A stretch of DNA of 64,000 bases, from assembly GCF_902833055.1 (NCBI RefSeq), contig NZ_CADFEJ010000012.1, positions 1 through 64,000 on the forward strand, in the 5' to 3' direction. Numbering within the stretch: position 1 is the first letter of the stretch; every line of letters begins with the position of its first letter. The stretch is from Burkholderia territorii (GTDB lineage Bacteria; Pseudomonadota; Gammaproteobacteria; Burkholderiales; Burkholderiaceae). Shown in pieces: positions 1-8,181 of this stretch. Under the pieces are notes generated by a model, which was not told the DNA's origin, did no database searches, and saw only the letters and a list, made by a program, of their open reading frames with translations. The position numbers and the translations under genes are program-made.

Positions 1-131
1 GTCAGCGGATTTCATAGTGGGCCGCAGCGCATCAGGCTGCAACAAGCCCGGATATAAAGCTGCAACCCATCCTGTCGCAGTCGGAACACACGAAAAACCG
101 TCGCAAACGGGAGGCGTTCATATAAACGACG

Positions 132-578
132 ATGGCGAACCAGCCTGAGCACACCGGTGAGCAAGGCATCGCGCTGATCAAGCAGTTCGAGGGGTTGCGG
201 CTCGCGCGCTATCTCGACGCGGTCGGCAAACCGACCATCGGCTACGGACACCTGATCCTGCCTAACGAGCGCTTCACGCGACCGCTCACGCCTGCCGAAG
301 CCGAGGCGCTGTTGCGGCGCGACCTGCGCGGCGCCGAGCTGAACCTGCGCAAGCTGCTGCGCGTGCCGGTCACGCAGCAGCAATTCGATGCGCTGATGTC
401 GTTCGTCTTCAATCTCGGCGCGGGACGGCTGCGTTCGTCGACGCTGCTGCGCTACCTGAACGCCGGTGCGAGCGCGCGTGCAGCCGACCAGTTCCTCGTC
501 TGGAACAAGGCCGGCGGCAAGCCGCTCGCGGGGCTCACGAAGCGCCGTCGGGCCGAGCGCGCGCTGTTTCTGTCGTGA
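132..578 (+). CDS. Phage-type lysozyme (GH24 endolysin family)
   Basis: A 148-residue muramidase of the T4/lambdoid endolysin type, which hydrolyses the MurNAc-GlcNAc bond of peptidoglycan. The family's catalytic triad is visible as E20-x8-D29-x5-T35, with the surrounding run EGLRLARYLDAVGKPTIGYG, and the length is normal for a single-domain GH24 enzyme. There is no signal peptide and no membrane anchor, so on its own it is cytoplasmic. A holin would normally be needed to export it, and none is next to it here. No other phage genes are nearby, so it is either a lone prophage remnant or a domesticated lysozyme. The start is not backed by a good ribosome binding site; the nearest purine-rich run (GGGAGG) lies about 17 bases upstream. 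Confidence 0.85.
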   Translation: MANQPEHTGEQGIALIKQFEGLRLARYLDAVGKPTIGYGHLILPNERFTRPLTPAEAEALLRRDLRGAELNLRKLLRVPVTQQQFDALMSFVFNLGAGRLRSSTLLRYLNAGASARAADQFLVWNKAGGKPLAGLTKRRRAERALFLS

Positions 579-747
579 GCGCCCGGACATCGCACCGGCC
601 GAACGTCACGGGTCGCCGCGCATGTCGTTCGCGCCATTTCGCACGGCGTCGGCCGCCCGTAAGCTGAAACCGTCGCTGAAATCGTGCCGCATCCGTTCCA
701 GCCATCCGTCATTCGTCATTCGCCATTCGTCACGACAGGAGCCCCGC

Positions 748-1860
748 ATGAACGCTACTCGCTCGCCCGGCCGCACGACGCCGCCGTGTTCCACCATTTC
801 GCGCACGCTGCGTCGCGTGCTCGGCACCGCATGCATCGCCGTAGCCGCCGTGGCGACGCTCGCGCCGCCCGCCGTCGCCGCCGCCGATCCGCTGCCCGCA
901 TACGGCGCCGACCTCCAGCGCACGTCGGTGTCGGGGCTGTCGTCCGGCGGTTTCATGGCCGCGCAGTTCGATGTCGCGTTCTCGAGCCGGTTGATCGGCG
1001 CGGGCATTGTCGCCGGCGGCCCGTTCTACTGCGCGGGCGTGAACACGCTGATCCCGCCCGCCGTGGCCGCGACCACGCTGTGCATGCAGCCGATCGGTCC
1101 CGCGCCATCCGCGGACGATGCATGGCGCGCCGCGCGCGTGTTCGCGCAACGCGGCGAGATCGACGATCCGGCCGCGCTGCGCGGGCAACGCATCTACGTG
1201 TTCAGCGGTGCGAAGGATACCGTGGTGTCGACGCGCGTCGTCGACCAGACCGCGCGCTTCTACACGCTCGCGCAAGTCCCGGCCTCGAATCTTCAGTATC
1301 GCGAATCGCCGGACGCCGGGCATGCGTTCATCACGAATCGCCCCGAAGACAACGCATGCAGCGCGAACGCGAGCCCGTATATCGACAACTGCGGCTTCCA
1401 GCAGGCGCACGACATCGTGCGCTGGATCTACGCCACATCCGACAAGCCGCTCAATCCGCCCGCCGCGCAGGCAGGCGGCAAGCTGCTGAAGTTCGACCAG
1501 CGCGCGTTCGATACGCAGCGCCGCGCATCGCTCGGCGACACGGGATACGCATACGTGCCGGCCGACTGCGAGCGCGTGGCGTGTGCGGTCCACGTGGTGT
1601 TCCACGGTTGCGTGCAGAACGTCGCGGCCGTGGGCGAGAAGATGATCCGCGGCGTCGGCTACAACGAGATCGCCGACACGAACCGGCTGATCGTGCTCTA
1701 TCCGCAGGTCGAGAAATCCGCCGTCAATCCGCTTGGCTGCTGGGACTTCTGGGGCTATACGAGCACCGATCCGCTTCACCCCGACTTTTACCGCCGCGAC
1801 GCGCCGCAGATGGCCGCCGTGATGCGCATGGTGCAGCGCCTCGGCGCCGCGCGTCCGTAA
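748..1860 (+). CDS. Secreted PHB depolymerase-family esterase
   Basis: A 370-residue alpha/beta hydrolase of the extracellular poly(3-hydroxybutyrate) depolymerase family. The ATG at 748 is preferred because AGGAG lies six bases upstream and the protein then begins with a clear Sec signal peptide (hydrophobic segment about residues 26-46, Ala-rich cleavage region). The lipase box G63-L-S65-S-G is present, with D157 in FSGAKD and H192 in DAGHAF as likely triad partners. Several cysteines in the mature part suggest disulphides and an exported enzyme. The phasin-like gene 55 bp downstream fits a polyhydroxyalkanoate theme. The real substrate could be PHB, a hydroxybutyrate oligomer or another polyester; the sequence does not decide. 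Confidence 0.82.
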   Translation: MNATRSPGRTTPPCSTISRTLRRVLGTACIAVAAVATLAPPAVAAADPLPAYGADLQRTSVSGLSSGGFMAAQFDVAFSSRLIGAGIVAGGPFYCAGVNTLIPPAVAATTLCMQPIGPAPSADDAWRAARVFAQRGEIDDPAALRGQRIYVFSGAKDTVVSTRVVDQTARFYTLAQVPASNLQYRESPDAGHAFITNRPEDNACSANASPYIDNCGFQQAHDIVRWIYATSDKPLNPPAAQAGGKLLKFDQRAFDTQRRASLGDTGYAYVPADCERVACAVHVVFHGCVQNVAAVGEKMIRGVGYNEIADTNRLIVLYPQVEKSAVNPLGCWDFWGYTSTDPLHPDFYRRDAPQMAAVMRMVQRLGAARP

Positions 1861-1915
1861 TCCGCGTACCGGCCGACGTCACGTCGCCAACGCCCTTTCA
1901 TCACGAGGAATCGCC

Positions 1916-2458
1916 ATGTTCTCCACGTTCATCGCCCAATGGGAACGCGCGCACGCCGACGCGCTCCAGCTGTTCGGCAAGTTCGCCGCGCAGACGACCG
2001 GCACCGGCGGCACGCCCGGCGGCCCCGCGTGGCGCGCATTCGCGCACACCGCGCTGCTCGCCGGCCACCGTTATGCGGATGCATGCCAGGCAGCGACCGA
2101 CGCGTTGTGGCTCGGCCAGCTCGCACGGCTCGCTCCCGGCAGTTCGGCCGCCGCGGTCAAGGAGCTGGCGGCACTGAACGCCGATCTCGCGACACGCTTC
2201 ACGCAGAGCCACGTGCAGCATGCGGGCGCGATGGCCGACGCGGCCGCGCAATATCTCGACGATCTCGGCCGCACGCGCGGCCCCGCCGATGCCGCGATGG
2301 CGCTCGGCCGCTTTATGGGCGACCTGCAGGCCCAGACGCGTGCGCATGCGCTGCACGTCGCGTCGCTCGCGAACGGCGTCGCGCCCGCGCTTGCGCAATG
2401 GGCCGACCGAACGCTGCGCGACGATCGCGGCGCGCCCGATCAGGAGCAAGCGTCATGA
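1916..2458 (+). CDS. Phasin-like alpha-helical protein
   Basis: A 180-residue protein that is almost wholly helical and Ala-rich, with no signal peptide. Length and composition resemble phasins, the small amphipathic proteins that coat polyhydroxyalkanoate granules in the cytoplasm. An N-terminal helix with aromatic residues (FSTFIAQWE) and long heptad-like stretches follow. The start has AGGA about seven bases upstream. It lies just after a PHB depolymerase-type gene, and its stop overlaps the next start by 4 bp (ATGA), so it is translationally coupled to the first of three paralogues of unknown function. The phasin assignment rests on overall character and context, not on a signature motif, so it is tentative. 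Confidence 0.55.
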   Translation: MFSTFIAQWERAHADALQLFGKFAAQTTGTGGTPGGPAWRAFAHTALLAGHRYADACQAATDALWLGQLARLAPGSSAAAVKELAALNADLATRFTQSHVQHAGAMADAAAQYLDDLGRTRGPADAAMALGRFMGDLQAQTRAHALHVASLANGVAPALAQWADRTLRDDRGAPDQEQAS

Positions 2459-3075
2459 ACATCAAGCTCCGCTTCGTGAACCGCTCGAACGACTGCGGCA
2501 ACAGCGAGGTCGTGCTGTTCCAGCGCGACGTGATCCCCGATCTGGACGCGTTTGCGATCGCGTGGAAGGTGATCCGGTATTGCGGGCGCGACTGCTTCCA
2601 TCCGTTCGACTACTCGACCGACATCGACGTCGCGCTCGGCGACGAGCACGGCAACTTCTCGCCGCGCGTCACGGCACCCGCCGGCATGCGCTTCGTCGTC
2701 GACGCGCAACCCAACGGACGCGGCCGGCTCGTGCCCGACCTGGCCGATGCGCCGGGTGGCGACATCGAGGTCGTCAACCGGTTGCGGCGCGGCGCCGTGA
2801 ACGTCAACGCGTTCAGCGCGGGCCGGCTGATCGCGGTGAAGCACGCGGTCGCGCCCGGCCAGAAGGCCGTGTTCCGCTTCACGCCGACGCTGTGGATCGG
2901 CGTGGCGTCGCAGGTGCAGGAAAGCCGCGCGCTGCACGCGGCGGTGATGTCGAGCGCGAACACGCTTCTGCCGCTCGCGGGCGTCGCCGCGGCCGACATC
3001 GTGATGACGGGCGGCGGCACCGGCACCGATGCGCAGCCGTATGCGTTCGCGCTCGAACACATCGTGCACGCGTAG
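2455..3075 (+). CDS. Tandem paralogue 1 of an unrecognised ~205-aa family
   Basis: A 206-residue soluble protein without signal peptide or membrane segment. I do not recognise its family. It shares its whole length with the next two genes: an N-terminal NRSND block, a central DAFAIAWKVIRYCGRDCFHP block, the block PGQKAVFRFTPTLWIGVASQ near residues 140-160, and a C-terminal DIVMTGGG. Short alternating hydrophobic strands suggest a beta-rich fold. This copy is the most diverged: it has two cysteines in the central block (CGRDC) where the others have CGQGD or CGRGD. The start overlaps the phasin-like stop (ATGA) with AGGAG upstream, so it is coupled to that gene. A strong intrinsic terminator follows it. 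Confidence 0.8.
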   Translation: MNIKLRFVNRSNDCGNSEVVLFQRDVIPDLDAFAIAWKVIRYCGRDCFHPFDYSTDIDVALGDEHGNFSPRVTAPAGMRFVVDAQPNGRGRLVPDLADAPGGDIEVVNRLRRGAVNVNAFSAGRLIAVKHAVAPGQKAVFRFTPTLWIGVASQVQESRALHAAVMSSANTLLPLAGVAAADIVMTGGGTGTDAQPYAFALEHIVHA

Positions 3076-3142
3076 CACGGCCTCACTCGGATTGAATCGA
3101 CTTGACGGCACGGCTTCTCGGCCGGGCCGGCGGGAAAGGTGC

Positions 3143-3167
3143 GCGGCAGACCGACTGCCGCTTTTTT
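3143..3167 (+). terminator. Intrinsic terminator, possible attenuator before paralogue 2
   Basis: A perfect 7-bp stem GCGGCAG/CTGCCGC with loop ACCGA is followed at once by six T residues, the classical Rho-independent form. The T-run ends only 7 bases before the AAGGAG ribosome binding site of the next gene, so no promoter fits between the two. Transcripts for paralogue 2 must therefore cross the hairpin, which could work as an attenuator or as a partial terminator that sets the dose of downstream copies. Confidence 0.8.
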
Positions 3168-3187
3168 CAAACTCAAGGAGCAACGAC

Positions 3188-3805
3188 GTGGATATCCAAC
3201 TGAACCTGATCAACCGCTCGAACGACGCCAACAACTCGAGCGTCGTGATCTTCCAGAAGAACGTGGCGACCGACTTCGACGAACTCGCGATCGCGTGGAA
3301 GGTGATCCGCAATTGCGGCCAGGGCGACAACCATCCGTTCAAGTTCCCGATGACGATGAGCGTGAGCGCGAGCGACAGCTGGGGCAACTACATGCCGCAG
3401 CAGGTCGCCGCGAACGGCCAGGTGTTCCAGGTCGTGCGCTCCAGCTCCGGCGACGTGCTGCAGCTCGGCGGCGACCCGGGCGCGAGCTCCGAGGTGCAGG
3501 TGCGCAACGACCTGCCGGCCGGCGCGATCAACGCGACGATCTACAAGGACGGCAGCCCGCTCGCGCGCAAGACGTCGGTTGCGCCGGGCCAGAAGGCCGT
3601 GTTCCAGTTCAAGCCGACGATCTGGATCGGCGTCGCGTCGCAGATCGAACAGGGCGCGCTGATGAATTCCGCGGTGATCTCCGACATCAACACGGAACTG
3701 TCGCTGCTCGGCATCGCGAGCGCCGACATCGTGATGACCGGCGGCGGCCCCGGCCCGCGCTCGATGCCGTTCACGTTCCGGCTGGAAAACGTCGTGATGG
3801 CGTAA
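3188..3805 (+). CDS. Tandem paralogue 2 of an unrecognised ~205-aa family
   Basis: A 205-residue protein of the same family as its two neighbours, closest to paralogue 3. GTG is chosen as start because AAGGAG lies seven bases upstream and the protein then aligns from residue 1 (MDIQLNLINRSND) with the others. Conserved blocks are NVATDFDELAIAWKVIRNCG near residues 28-47, PGQKAVFQFKPTIWIGVASQ in the middle and DIVMTGGG near the end. No secretion signal, membrane segment or catalytic motif is evident. Beta-rich, soluble and present in several copies beside PHA-type genes, it could be an inclusion, granule-surface or ligand-binding protein, but that is inference only. Confidence 0.8.
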   Translation: MDIQLNLINRSNDANNSSVVIFQKNVATDFDELAIAWKVIRNCGQGDNHPFKFPMTMSVSASDSWGNYMPQQVAANGQVFQVVRSSSGDVLQLGGDPGASSEVQVRNDLPAGAINATIYKDGSPLARKTSVAPGQKAVFQFKPTIWIGVASQIEQGALMNSAVISDINTELSLLGIASADIVMTGGGPGPRSMPFTFRLENVVMA

Positions 3806-3813
3806 CGGTCCGT

Positions 3814-3837
3814 GCGCCGGCGACGCACGGCCGGCGC
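3814..3837 (+). other. GC-rich hairpin between paralogues 2 and 3
   Basis: Perfect 8-bp inverted repeat GCGCCGGC/GCCGGCGC with an 8-base loop, just after the stop of paralogue 2. No T-run follows, so it is unlikely to terminate by itself. It may stabilise or process the message so that the three paralogues are made in different amounts. Confidence 0.45.
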
Positions 3838-3875
3838 CCATTCAATCAGTTATCCAAATCGAATCAAGGTGACTC

Positions 3876-4493
3876 ATGGACATCAATCTCAACTTCGTCA
3901 ACCTGTCGAACGACGTCAACAACAGCCAGATCGTGATTTTCCAGAAGAACGTGTCGACGGACTTCGACGAGCTCGCGATCGCGTGGAAGGTCATCACCAA
4001 CTGCGGACGCGGCGACAACCATCCGTTCGTGTTCCCGATGCTGACGACCATCTCCGCGAGCGATGCCGACGGCAACTACATGCCGCAGAAGCGCGCGGAC
4101 AACGGGCAGCTCTTCAACGTGTCGCGTTCGACGTCGGGCAACGTGCTCGCGCTGGCCGGCGCGGCGCCGACGTCGCGCGAGATCCAGCTGCGCAACGACC
4201 TCAGCCAGGGGGCGATCACCGCGTCGGTCTTCAAGGACAACCGGCTGCTCGCGCACAAGACGGGCATCGTGCCGGGCCAGAAGGCCGTGTTCGAGTTCAA
4301 GCCCACGCTGTGGATCGGCACGGCATCGCAGATCGAACAGGGCGCGGTGATGAACTCGGCCGTGCTGTCCGACATCAACACCGAACTGTCGCTGCTCGGC
4401 ATCAAGAGCGCCGACATCGTGATGACGGGCGGCGGCGGCGGCACCACCGCGACCGCGTATCAGTTCCGGCTCGCGAACGTGGTGATGGGGTAA
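3876..4493 (+). CDS. Tandem paralogue 3 of an unrecognised ~205-aa family
   Basis: A 205-residue third member of the tandem family, with the same start (MDINLNFVNLSND) and the same blocks: NVSTDFDELAIAWKVITNCG, PGQKAVFEFKPTLWIGTASQ and DIVMTGGGGG. AAGGTG about six bases before the ATG is an acceptable ribosome binding site. The close similarity of copies 2 and 3 points to a recent duplication, while copy 1 is older. It lies downstream of both intergenic hairpins, is the last gene of the array and converges on the EamA exporter. Function unknown. Confidence 0.8.
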   Translation: MDINLNFVNLSNDVNNSQIVIFQKNVSTDFDELAIAWKVITNCGRGDNHPFVFPMLTTISASDADGNYMPQKRADNGQLFNVSRSTSGNVLALAGAAPTSREIQLRNDLSQGAITASVFKDNRLLAHKTGIVPGQKAVFEFKPTLWIGTASQIEQGAVMNSAVLSDINTELSLLGIKSADIVMTGGGGGTTATAYQFRLANVVMG

Positions 4494-4557
4494 GCCGCGC
4501 GCCGCGCACGCGCGACGGCGAACGGACTGCCCCGTCACGTCGTCGCGCGCCGGCGCG

Positions 4558-5445
4558 TCAGCCCGCCCGCTGCACGGGCGCCATCTTCGAGAAGTACTTC
4601 GCGCCCGCGACGCAGCCGACGACCACGATCGTCACGGCCAGCATCGACGGCGGCACCGTCTCGTGCAGCAGCCCGGCGGCAAGCAGGAACCCGAAGAACG
4701 GCTGCAGCAACTGCAACTGACCGACGCCCGCGATCCCGCCGAGTGCGAGGCCGCGATACCAGAACACGAAGCCGATCAGCATGCTAAACAGCGACACGTA
4801 CGCGAGCCCCCACAGCGCGGCGGCGTCGACACCGTCGAACGTCGCGGGCCGCGTGAACCACGCAGCCGGCAGCATCGCCGGCAGCGACAGCACGAGCGCC
4901 CACGAGATCACCTGCCAGCCGCCGAGCTGGCGCGACAGGCGCGCGCCCTCCGCATAGCCGAGCCCGCACGCGACGATCGCGGCCAGCATCAGCGCATCGC
5001 CCACCGCCGATGCGCTTGCGCCGTTGCGCAGCGCGAACGCGGCCACCGCACCGCTGCCGACGAGCGAGAAAATCCAGAACGGCAGCCGCGGCCGCTCGCC
5101 GCCACGCCAGACACCGAACAGCGCGGTCGCGAGCGGCAACAGCCCGACGAACACGATCGCATGCGCGGACGTCACGTGCTTCAGCGCGAGCGCCGTCAGC
5201 AACGGAAAACCGACCACGACCCCGAGCGCGACGACGATGAGCGACGCGGTTTCGGCACGCGTCGGCCGCTTCTGCTTCAGAGCGACGAGCAGCATCAGGC
5301 CGAGCACGCCGGCGATCGTCGCGCGCGCGAACGTGAGAAACAGCGGGTCGAGCCCCTGCACCGCGACGCGCGTCGCGGGCAGCGAGCCACTGAAGATGAT
5401 CACGCCCAGCAGGCCGCTGAGCCATCCGTCGGTCGTCTTGTGCAC
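4558..5445 (-). CDS. EamA/DMT-family transporter
   Basis: A 295-residue inner-membrane protein with about ten hydrophobic segments in two homologous halves, typical of drug/metabolite (EamA/RhaT) transporters that export amino acids or small metabolites. GTG at 5445 is the likely start, with AGGA upstream; the reading frame stays open further back but without a membrane-protein character. It is divergent from a MocR-family regulator across a 128-bp gap that contains an inverted repeat, so it is the probable regulatory target. The substrate cannot be read from the sequence. Confidence 0.85.
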   Translation of the reverse strand: MHKTTDGWLSGLLGVIIFSGSLPATRVAVQGLDPLFLTFARATIAGVLGLMLLVALKQKRPTRAETASLIVVALGVVVGFPLLTALALKHVTSAHAIVFVGLLPLATALFGVWRGGERPRLPFWIFSLVGSGAVAAFALRNGASASAVGDALMLAAIVACGLGYAEGARLSRQLGGWQVISWALVLSLPAMLPAAWFTRPATFDGVDAAALWGLAYVSLFSMLIGFVFWYRGLALGGIAGVGQLQLLQPFFGFLLAAGLLHETVPPSMLAVTIVVVGCVAGAKYFSKMAPVQRAG

Positions 5446-5531
5446 GGGAAATCCTGATCGAAAAAGGTGGATGACCGATGATCCGCCGCGCGCGAAAAGC
5501 GCGTAAGCTACAGACCAATACAATTCGGACA

Positions 5532-5560
5532 AACTGTACTGGACAACCGTCCGTACAGTT
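5532..5560. promoter_or_regulatory. Inverted repeat in the EamA/MocR divergent promoter
   Basis: AACTGTAC (5532-5539) and GTACAGTT (5553-5560) form a perfect 8-bp inverted repeat with a 13-bp spacer. A GGACAA direct repeat (5527-5532 and 5541-5546) overlaps it. The site ends 13 bases before the MocR start. MocR-type regulators often bind paired direct and inverted half-sites in the shared promoter with their target, which fits autoregulation plus control of the exporter. Confidence 0.6.
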
Positions 5561-5573
5561 CCCCTCGCTCGCC

Positions 5574-7052
5574 ATGAACCGTTCCGTGCAAGCCCCTGCC
5601 GCGCCCGCACCGTCGCGCACGCGCGTGGAAACCGTGATGGACACGCTGCGCGCCCGGATCTCGAGCCGCGCGCTGATGCCCGGCGCACGTGTGCCGTCGA
5701 TTCGAATGATGGCCGACGCGCTGCACGTATCGAAATCGACCGTCGTCGACGCCTACGAGCGGCTCGCGAGCGAAGGCGTGCTCGTCGCGCGGCGCGGCTC
5801 CGGCTTCTACGTGTCGGGCCACGCGCCGCCGCTCGCGCTCGCCGAACTCGGCCCGCGCCTCGATCGCGAGCTCGATCCGCTGTGGCTGTCGCGCCAGGCG
5901 CTCGAGGCGGCGCCCAGCTCCGTGAAGCCCGGCTGCGGCTGGCTGCCGTCGTCATGGCTGCCGGACGAAAGCTTGCGACGCGCGCTGCGCGCGGTGTCGC
6001 GCGACGAACCCGACGCGCTGACCGACTACGCGACACCGCTCGGGCTGCCCGCTTTACGGCAGCAACTGGCGTGGCGGCTCGCGCAGCACGGCGTCCATGC
6101 GGAGCCCACGCAGATCATGCTGGCCGACGGCGGCACGCACGCGCTCGATCTCGTGTGCCGGCTGCTGCTGGAGCCGGGCGACACCGTCGTGCTCGACGAC
6201 CCGTGCTACTTCAACTTCCAGGCGCTGCTGCGTGCGCATCGCGCGCGCATCGTCAGCGTGCCGTACACGCCCACCGGCCCCGATCTCGCCCGCTTCGAGC
6301 AGGTGCTCGCCGAGCATCGGCCGCGCCTGTACATCACCAACGCAGCGCTGCACAACCCGACCGGCGCGACGCTCGCGCCGCCGGTCGCGCATCGGCTGCT
6401 GACGCTCGCGGCCGAGCATGGCTTGCTGATCGTCGAGGACGACATCTTCGCGGACTTCGAGAGCACGCCCGCGCCGCGTCTGGCGGCATTCGACGGGCTG
6501 TCGCGCGTCGTGTCGATCGGCAGCTTCTCGAAGACGCTATCGGCCGCGATCCGCTGCGGCTATATCGCCGCGCGCCCCGAATGGATCGACGCGCTCGTCG
6601 ACCTGAAGCTCGCGACGTCGTTCGGCAATGCGCAGATCGGCGCGAATGTCGTGCACCGGCTGCTGGTCGACGGCACCTACCGGCGCCATCTCGACGGCCT
6701 GCGTGCGCAACTGGCCGATGCGATGGGCGAAACGATCCGGCGGCTCACGCGCGCCGGGCTCGGAATCTGGACCGAACCGCGCGGCGGCCTGTTCGTATGG
6801 GCGGAATTGCCCGACGGGCTCGATGCCGCGCGCGTGGCGCGCCATGCGCTCGACCATGACGTGGTGCTCGCACCGGGCAACGTGTTCAGTGCGTCGCATG
6901 GCGCGACGTCGTTCATGCGCTTCAACGTGTCGCGCTGCAAGGGGCCGGCGGTGTTCGATGCGCTCGGGCGCGCGATGGAGGCGGCACGGATGCCGACGCA
7001 CGCGGCCGCGCAACCGGACAGCCACGTTCGCGCGCTCGCCCGCGAACGTTGA
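5574..7052 (+). CDS. MocR-family PLP-dependent transcriptional regulator
   Basis: A 492-residue fusion of an N-terminal GntR-type winged helix (about residues 15-82, with VPSIRMMADALHVSKSTVVD) and a fold-type I aminotransferase-like domain. The PLP-binding lysine is K320 in GSFSKTLS, and the aminotransferase motifs HNPTGATL and VEDDIFADFE are present. Such proteins use bound PLP or an amino-compound adduct to switch DNA binding. The ATG at 5574 puts the winged helix at the expected distance from the N-terminus. The divergent EamA transporter suggests control of metabolite export. The aminotransferase domain is probably sensory rather than catalytic. Confidence 0.9.
   Translation: MNRSVQAPAAPAPSRTRVETVMDTLRARISSRALMPGARVPSIRMMADALHVSKSTVVDAYERLASEGVLVARRGSGFYVSGHAPPLALAELGPRLDRELDPLWLSRQALEAAPSSVKPGCGWLPSSWLPDESLRRALRAVSRDEPDALTDYATPLGLPALRQQLAWRLAQHGVHAEPTQIMLADGGTHALDLVCRLLLEPGDTVVLDDPCYFNFQALLRAHRARIVSVPYTPTGPDLARFEQVLAEHRPRLYITNAALHNPTGATLAPPVAHRLLTLAAEHGLLIVEDDIFADFESTPAPRLAAFDGLSRVVSIGSFSKTLSAAIRCGYIAARPEWIDALVDLKLATSFGNAQIGANVVHRLLVDGTYRRHLDGLRAQLADAMGETIRRLTRAGLGIWTEPRGGLFVWAELPDGLDAARVARHALDHDVVLAPGNVFSASHGATSFMRFNVSRCKGPAVFDALGRAMEAARMPTHAAAQPDSHVRALARER
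7024..7049 (+). terminator. Hairpin at the end of the MocR gene
   Basis: Perfect 9-bp stem ACGTTCGCG/CGCGAACGT with an 8-base loop, ending next to the TGA stop; GATTTT follows a dozen bases later. It lies between two convergent genes, so a terminator role is reasonable, but the T-run is not directly adjacent. Confidence 0.35.
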
Positions 7053-7096
7053 CGGCGGGCGATTTTGCCAGGGCCTGTTCATGCTAATAACGGGCC

Positions 7097-8017
7097 CTAG
7101 GAGCCGGTCGCCACGATCTCCGCGATGAAATCGACGAACGCCCGAACCTTCGCGGGCGGCAGGTGACGCGACGGATAGTAGGCGAACAGCGGAAATGCCT
7201 CGCCGCGCCAATCCGCGAGCAGTTCGACGAGCCGCCCCTGCTCGATCAGGCCGGCTACCCCGCTCGCCTTGAAGCGCGCGATGCCCACACCGGCCAGACA
7301 TGCACCGAGCATCGTGCCCGCGTCGTTGACGAGCAGCCTGCCCGTCGTCTTGACCGGCACGCGCTTGCGGCCTAGCTGATAGACCCACTCGAGCGGCTGA
7401 CCGGTTAGCGTGTTGCGCATCTGGATGCACGCATGGCCTGCGAGATCGTCCGGCGCCGCCGGACGCCCGTGCCGTTTCACGTACGCGGGCGCGGCGACCG
7501 TCACCGCGCGCGTCTCCAGCAGCTTGCGCGCCACCAGCGACGACGATGGCGGCTCGCCGAACCGCACCGCAACGTCGAATCCGTCGGCGACCAGATCGCC
7601 GAGCTGTTCGCGCGCAGCGAGCTCCAGCGACAGATCGGGATGGCGGGCCAGCAACGCCGGAAGATGCGGCGCCAGCACCCGCCGAGAGAAATACGCATCG
7701 ACATTCACGCGCAATCTGCCGCGCACGGCGGCGGCCGAGCCCGCGGCCAGCGTCACCGCGTCGCCGATACCGGCGAGCAGCGGACCGATCTCTTCGTACA
7801 GGCGACGCCCTTCGTCGGTCAGCGTGACCGAGCGCGTCGTGCGATCGAGCAGCCGCACGCCGACGCGCGCCTCGAGCCGGCCCACGGCCCGACTGACGCC
7901 GGACGGCGACAAACCGAGTGCGTCAGCAGCGCGCGCGAAGCTGCCGCTTTCGACGATCGCCGCCAGCACGCCCACGTTCGCGAGAATTCGTCCGTCGATT
8001 CCCAGGATCTCATTCAT
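7097..8017 (-). CDS. LysR-family transcriptional regulator
   Basis: A 306-residue LysR regulator. The winged helix-turn-helix is at about residues 8-66 (SFARAADALGLSPSGVSRAV), followed by a co-inducer domain of normal length. It belongs to the large group that controls nearby oxidoreductases. ATG at 8017 is used; a TTG codon nine bases further upstream is less likely. It diverges from the NmrA-type reductase gene across a 164-bp gap that contains a near-palindrome. The inducer is unknown. Confidence 0.88.
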   Translation of the reverse strand: MNEILGIDGRILANVGVLAAIVESGSFARAADALGLSPSGVSRAVGRLEARVGVRLLDRTTRSVTLTDEGRRLYEEIGPLLAGIGDAVTLAAGSAAAVRGRLRVNVDAYFSRRVLAPHLPALLARHPDLSLELAAREQLGDLVADGFDVAVRFGEPPSSSLVARKLLETRAVTVAAPAYVKRHGRPAAPDDLAGHACIQMRNTLTGQPLEWVYQLGRKRVPVKTTGRLLVNDAGTMLGACLAGVGIARFKASGVAGLIEQGRLVELLADWRGEAFPLFAYYPSRHLPPAKVRAFVDFIAEIVATGS

Positions 8018-8042
8018 GACAAACAATCACCAATCAAATGAC

Positions 8043-8058
8043 ATGGATTCGATTCCAT
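8043..8058. promoter_or_regulatory. Near-palindrome in the LysR/NmrA promoter
   Basis: ATGGATTCGATTCCAT has 14 of 16 bases in dyad symmetry and lies just upstream of the LysR start, a usual place for a LysR autoregulatory site. Assignment by position and symmetry only. Confidence 0.35.
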
Positions 8059-8181
8059 CAGGAATCGCCGACTCCTATCATGCAACCCGATGCATCGCGA
8101 CGGCAAGCCCGAACGCGACGTGCAGTTACGGCACCCGAAACGTTCGGCGCCCTGCTCCCTTATCGATGAGGATTTCAAATC

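Noticed and set aside
2455..4493. AidA/PixA inclusion-protein identity for the three paralogues
   Set aside because: The sequences do not show the motif pattern I associate with that family, so no name was given.
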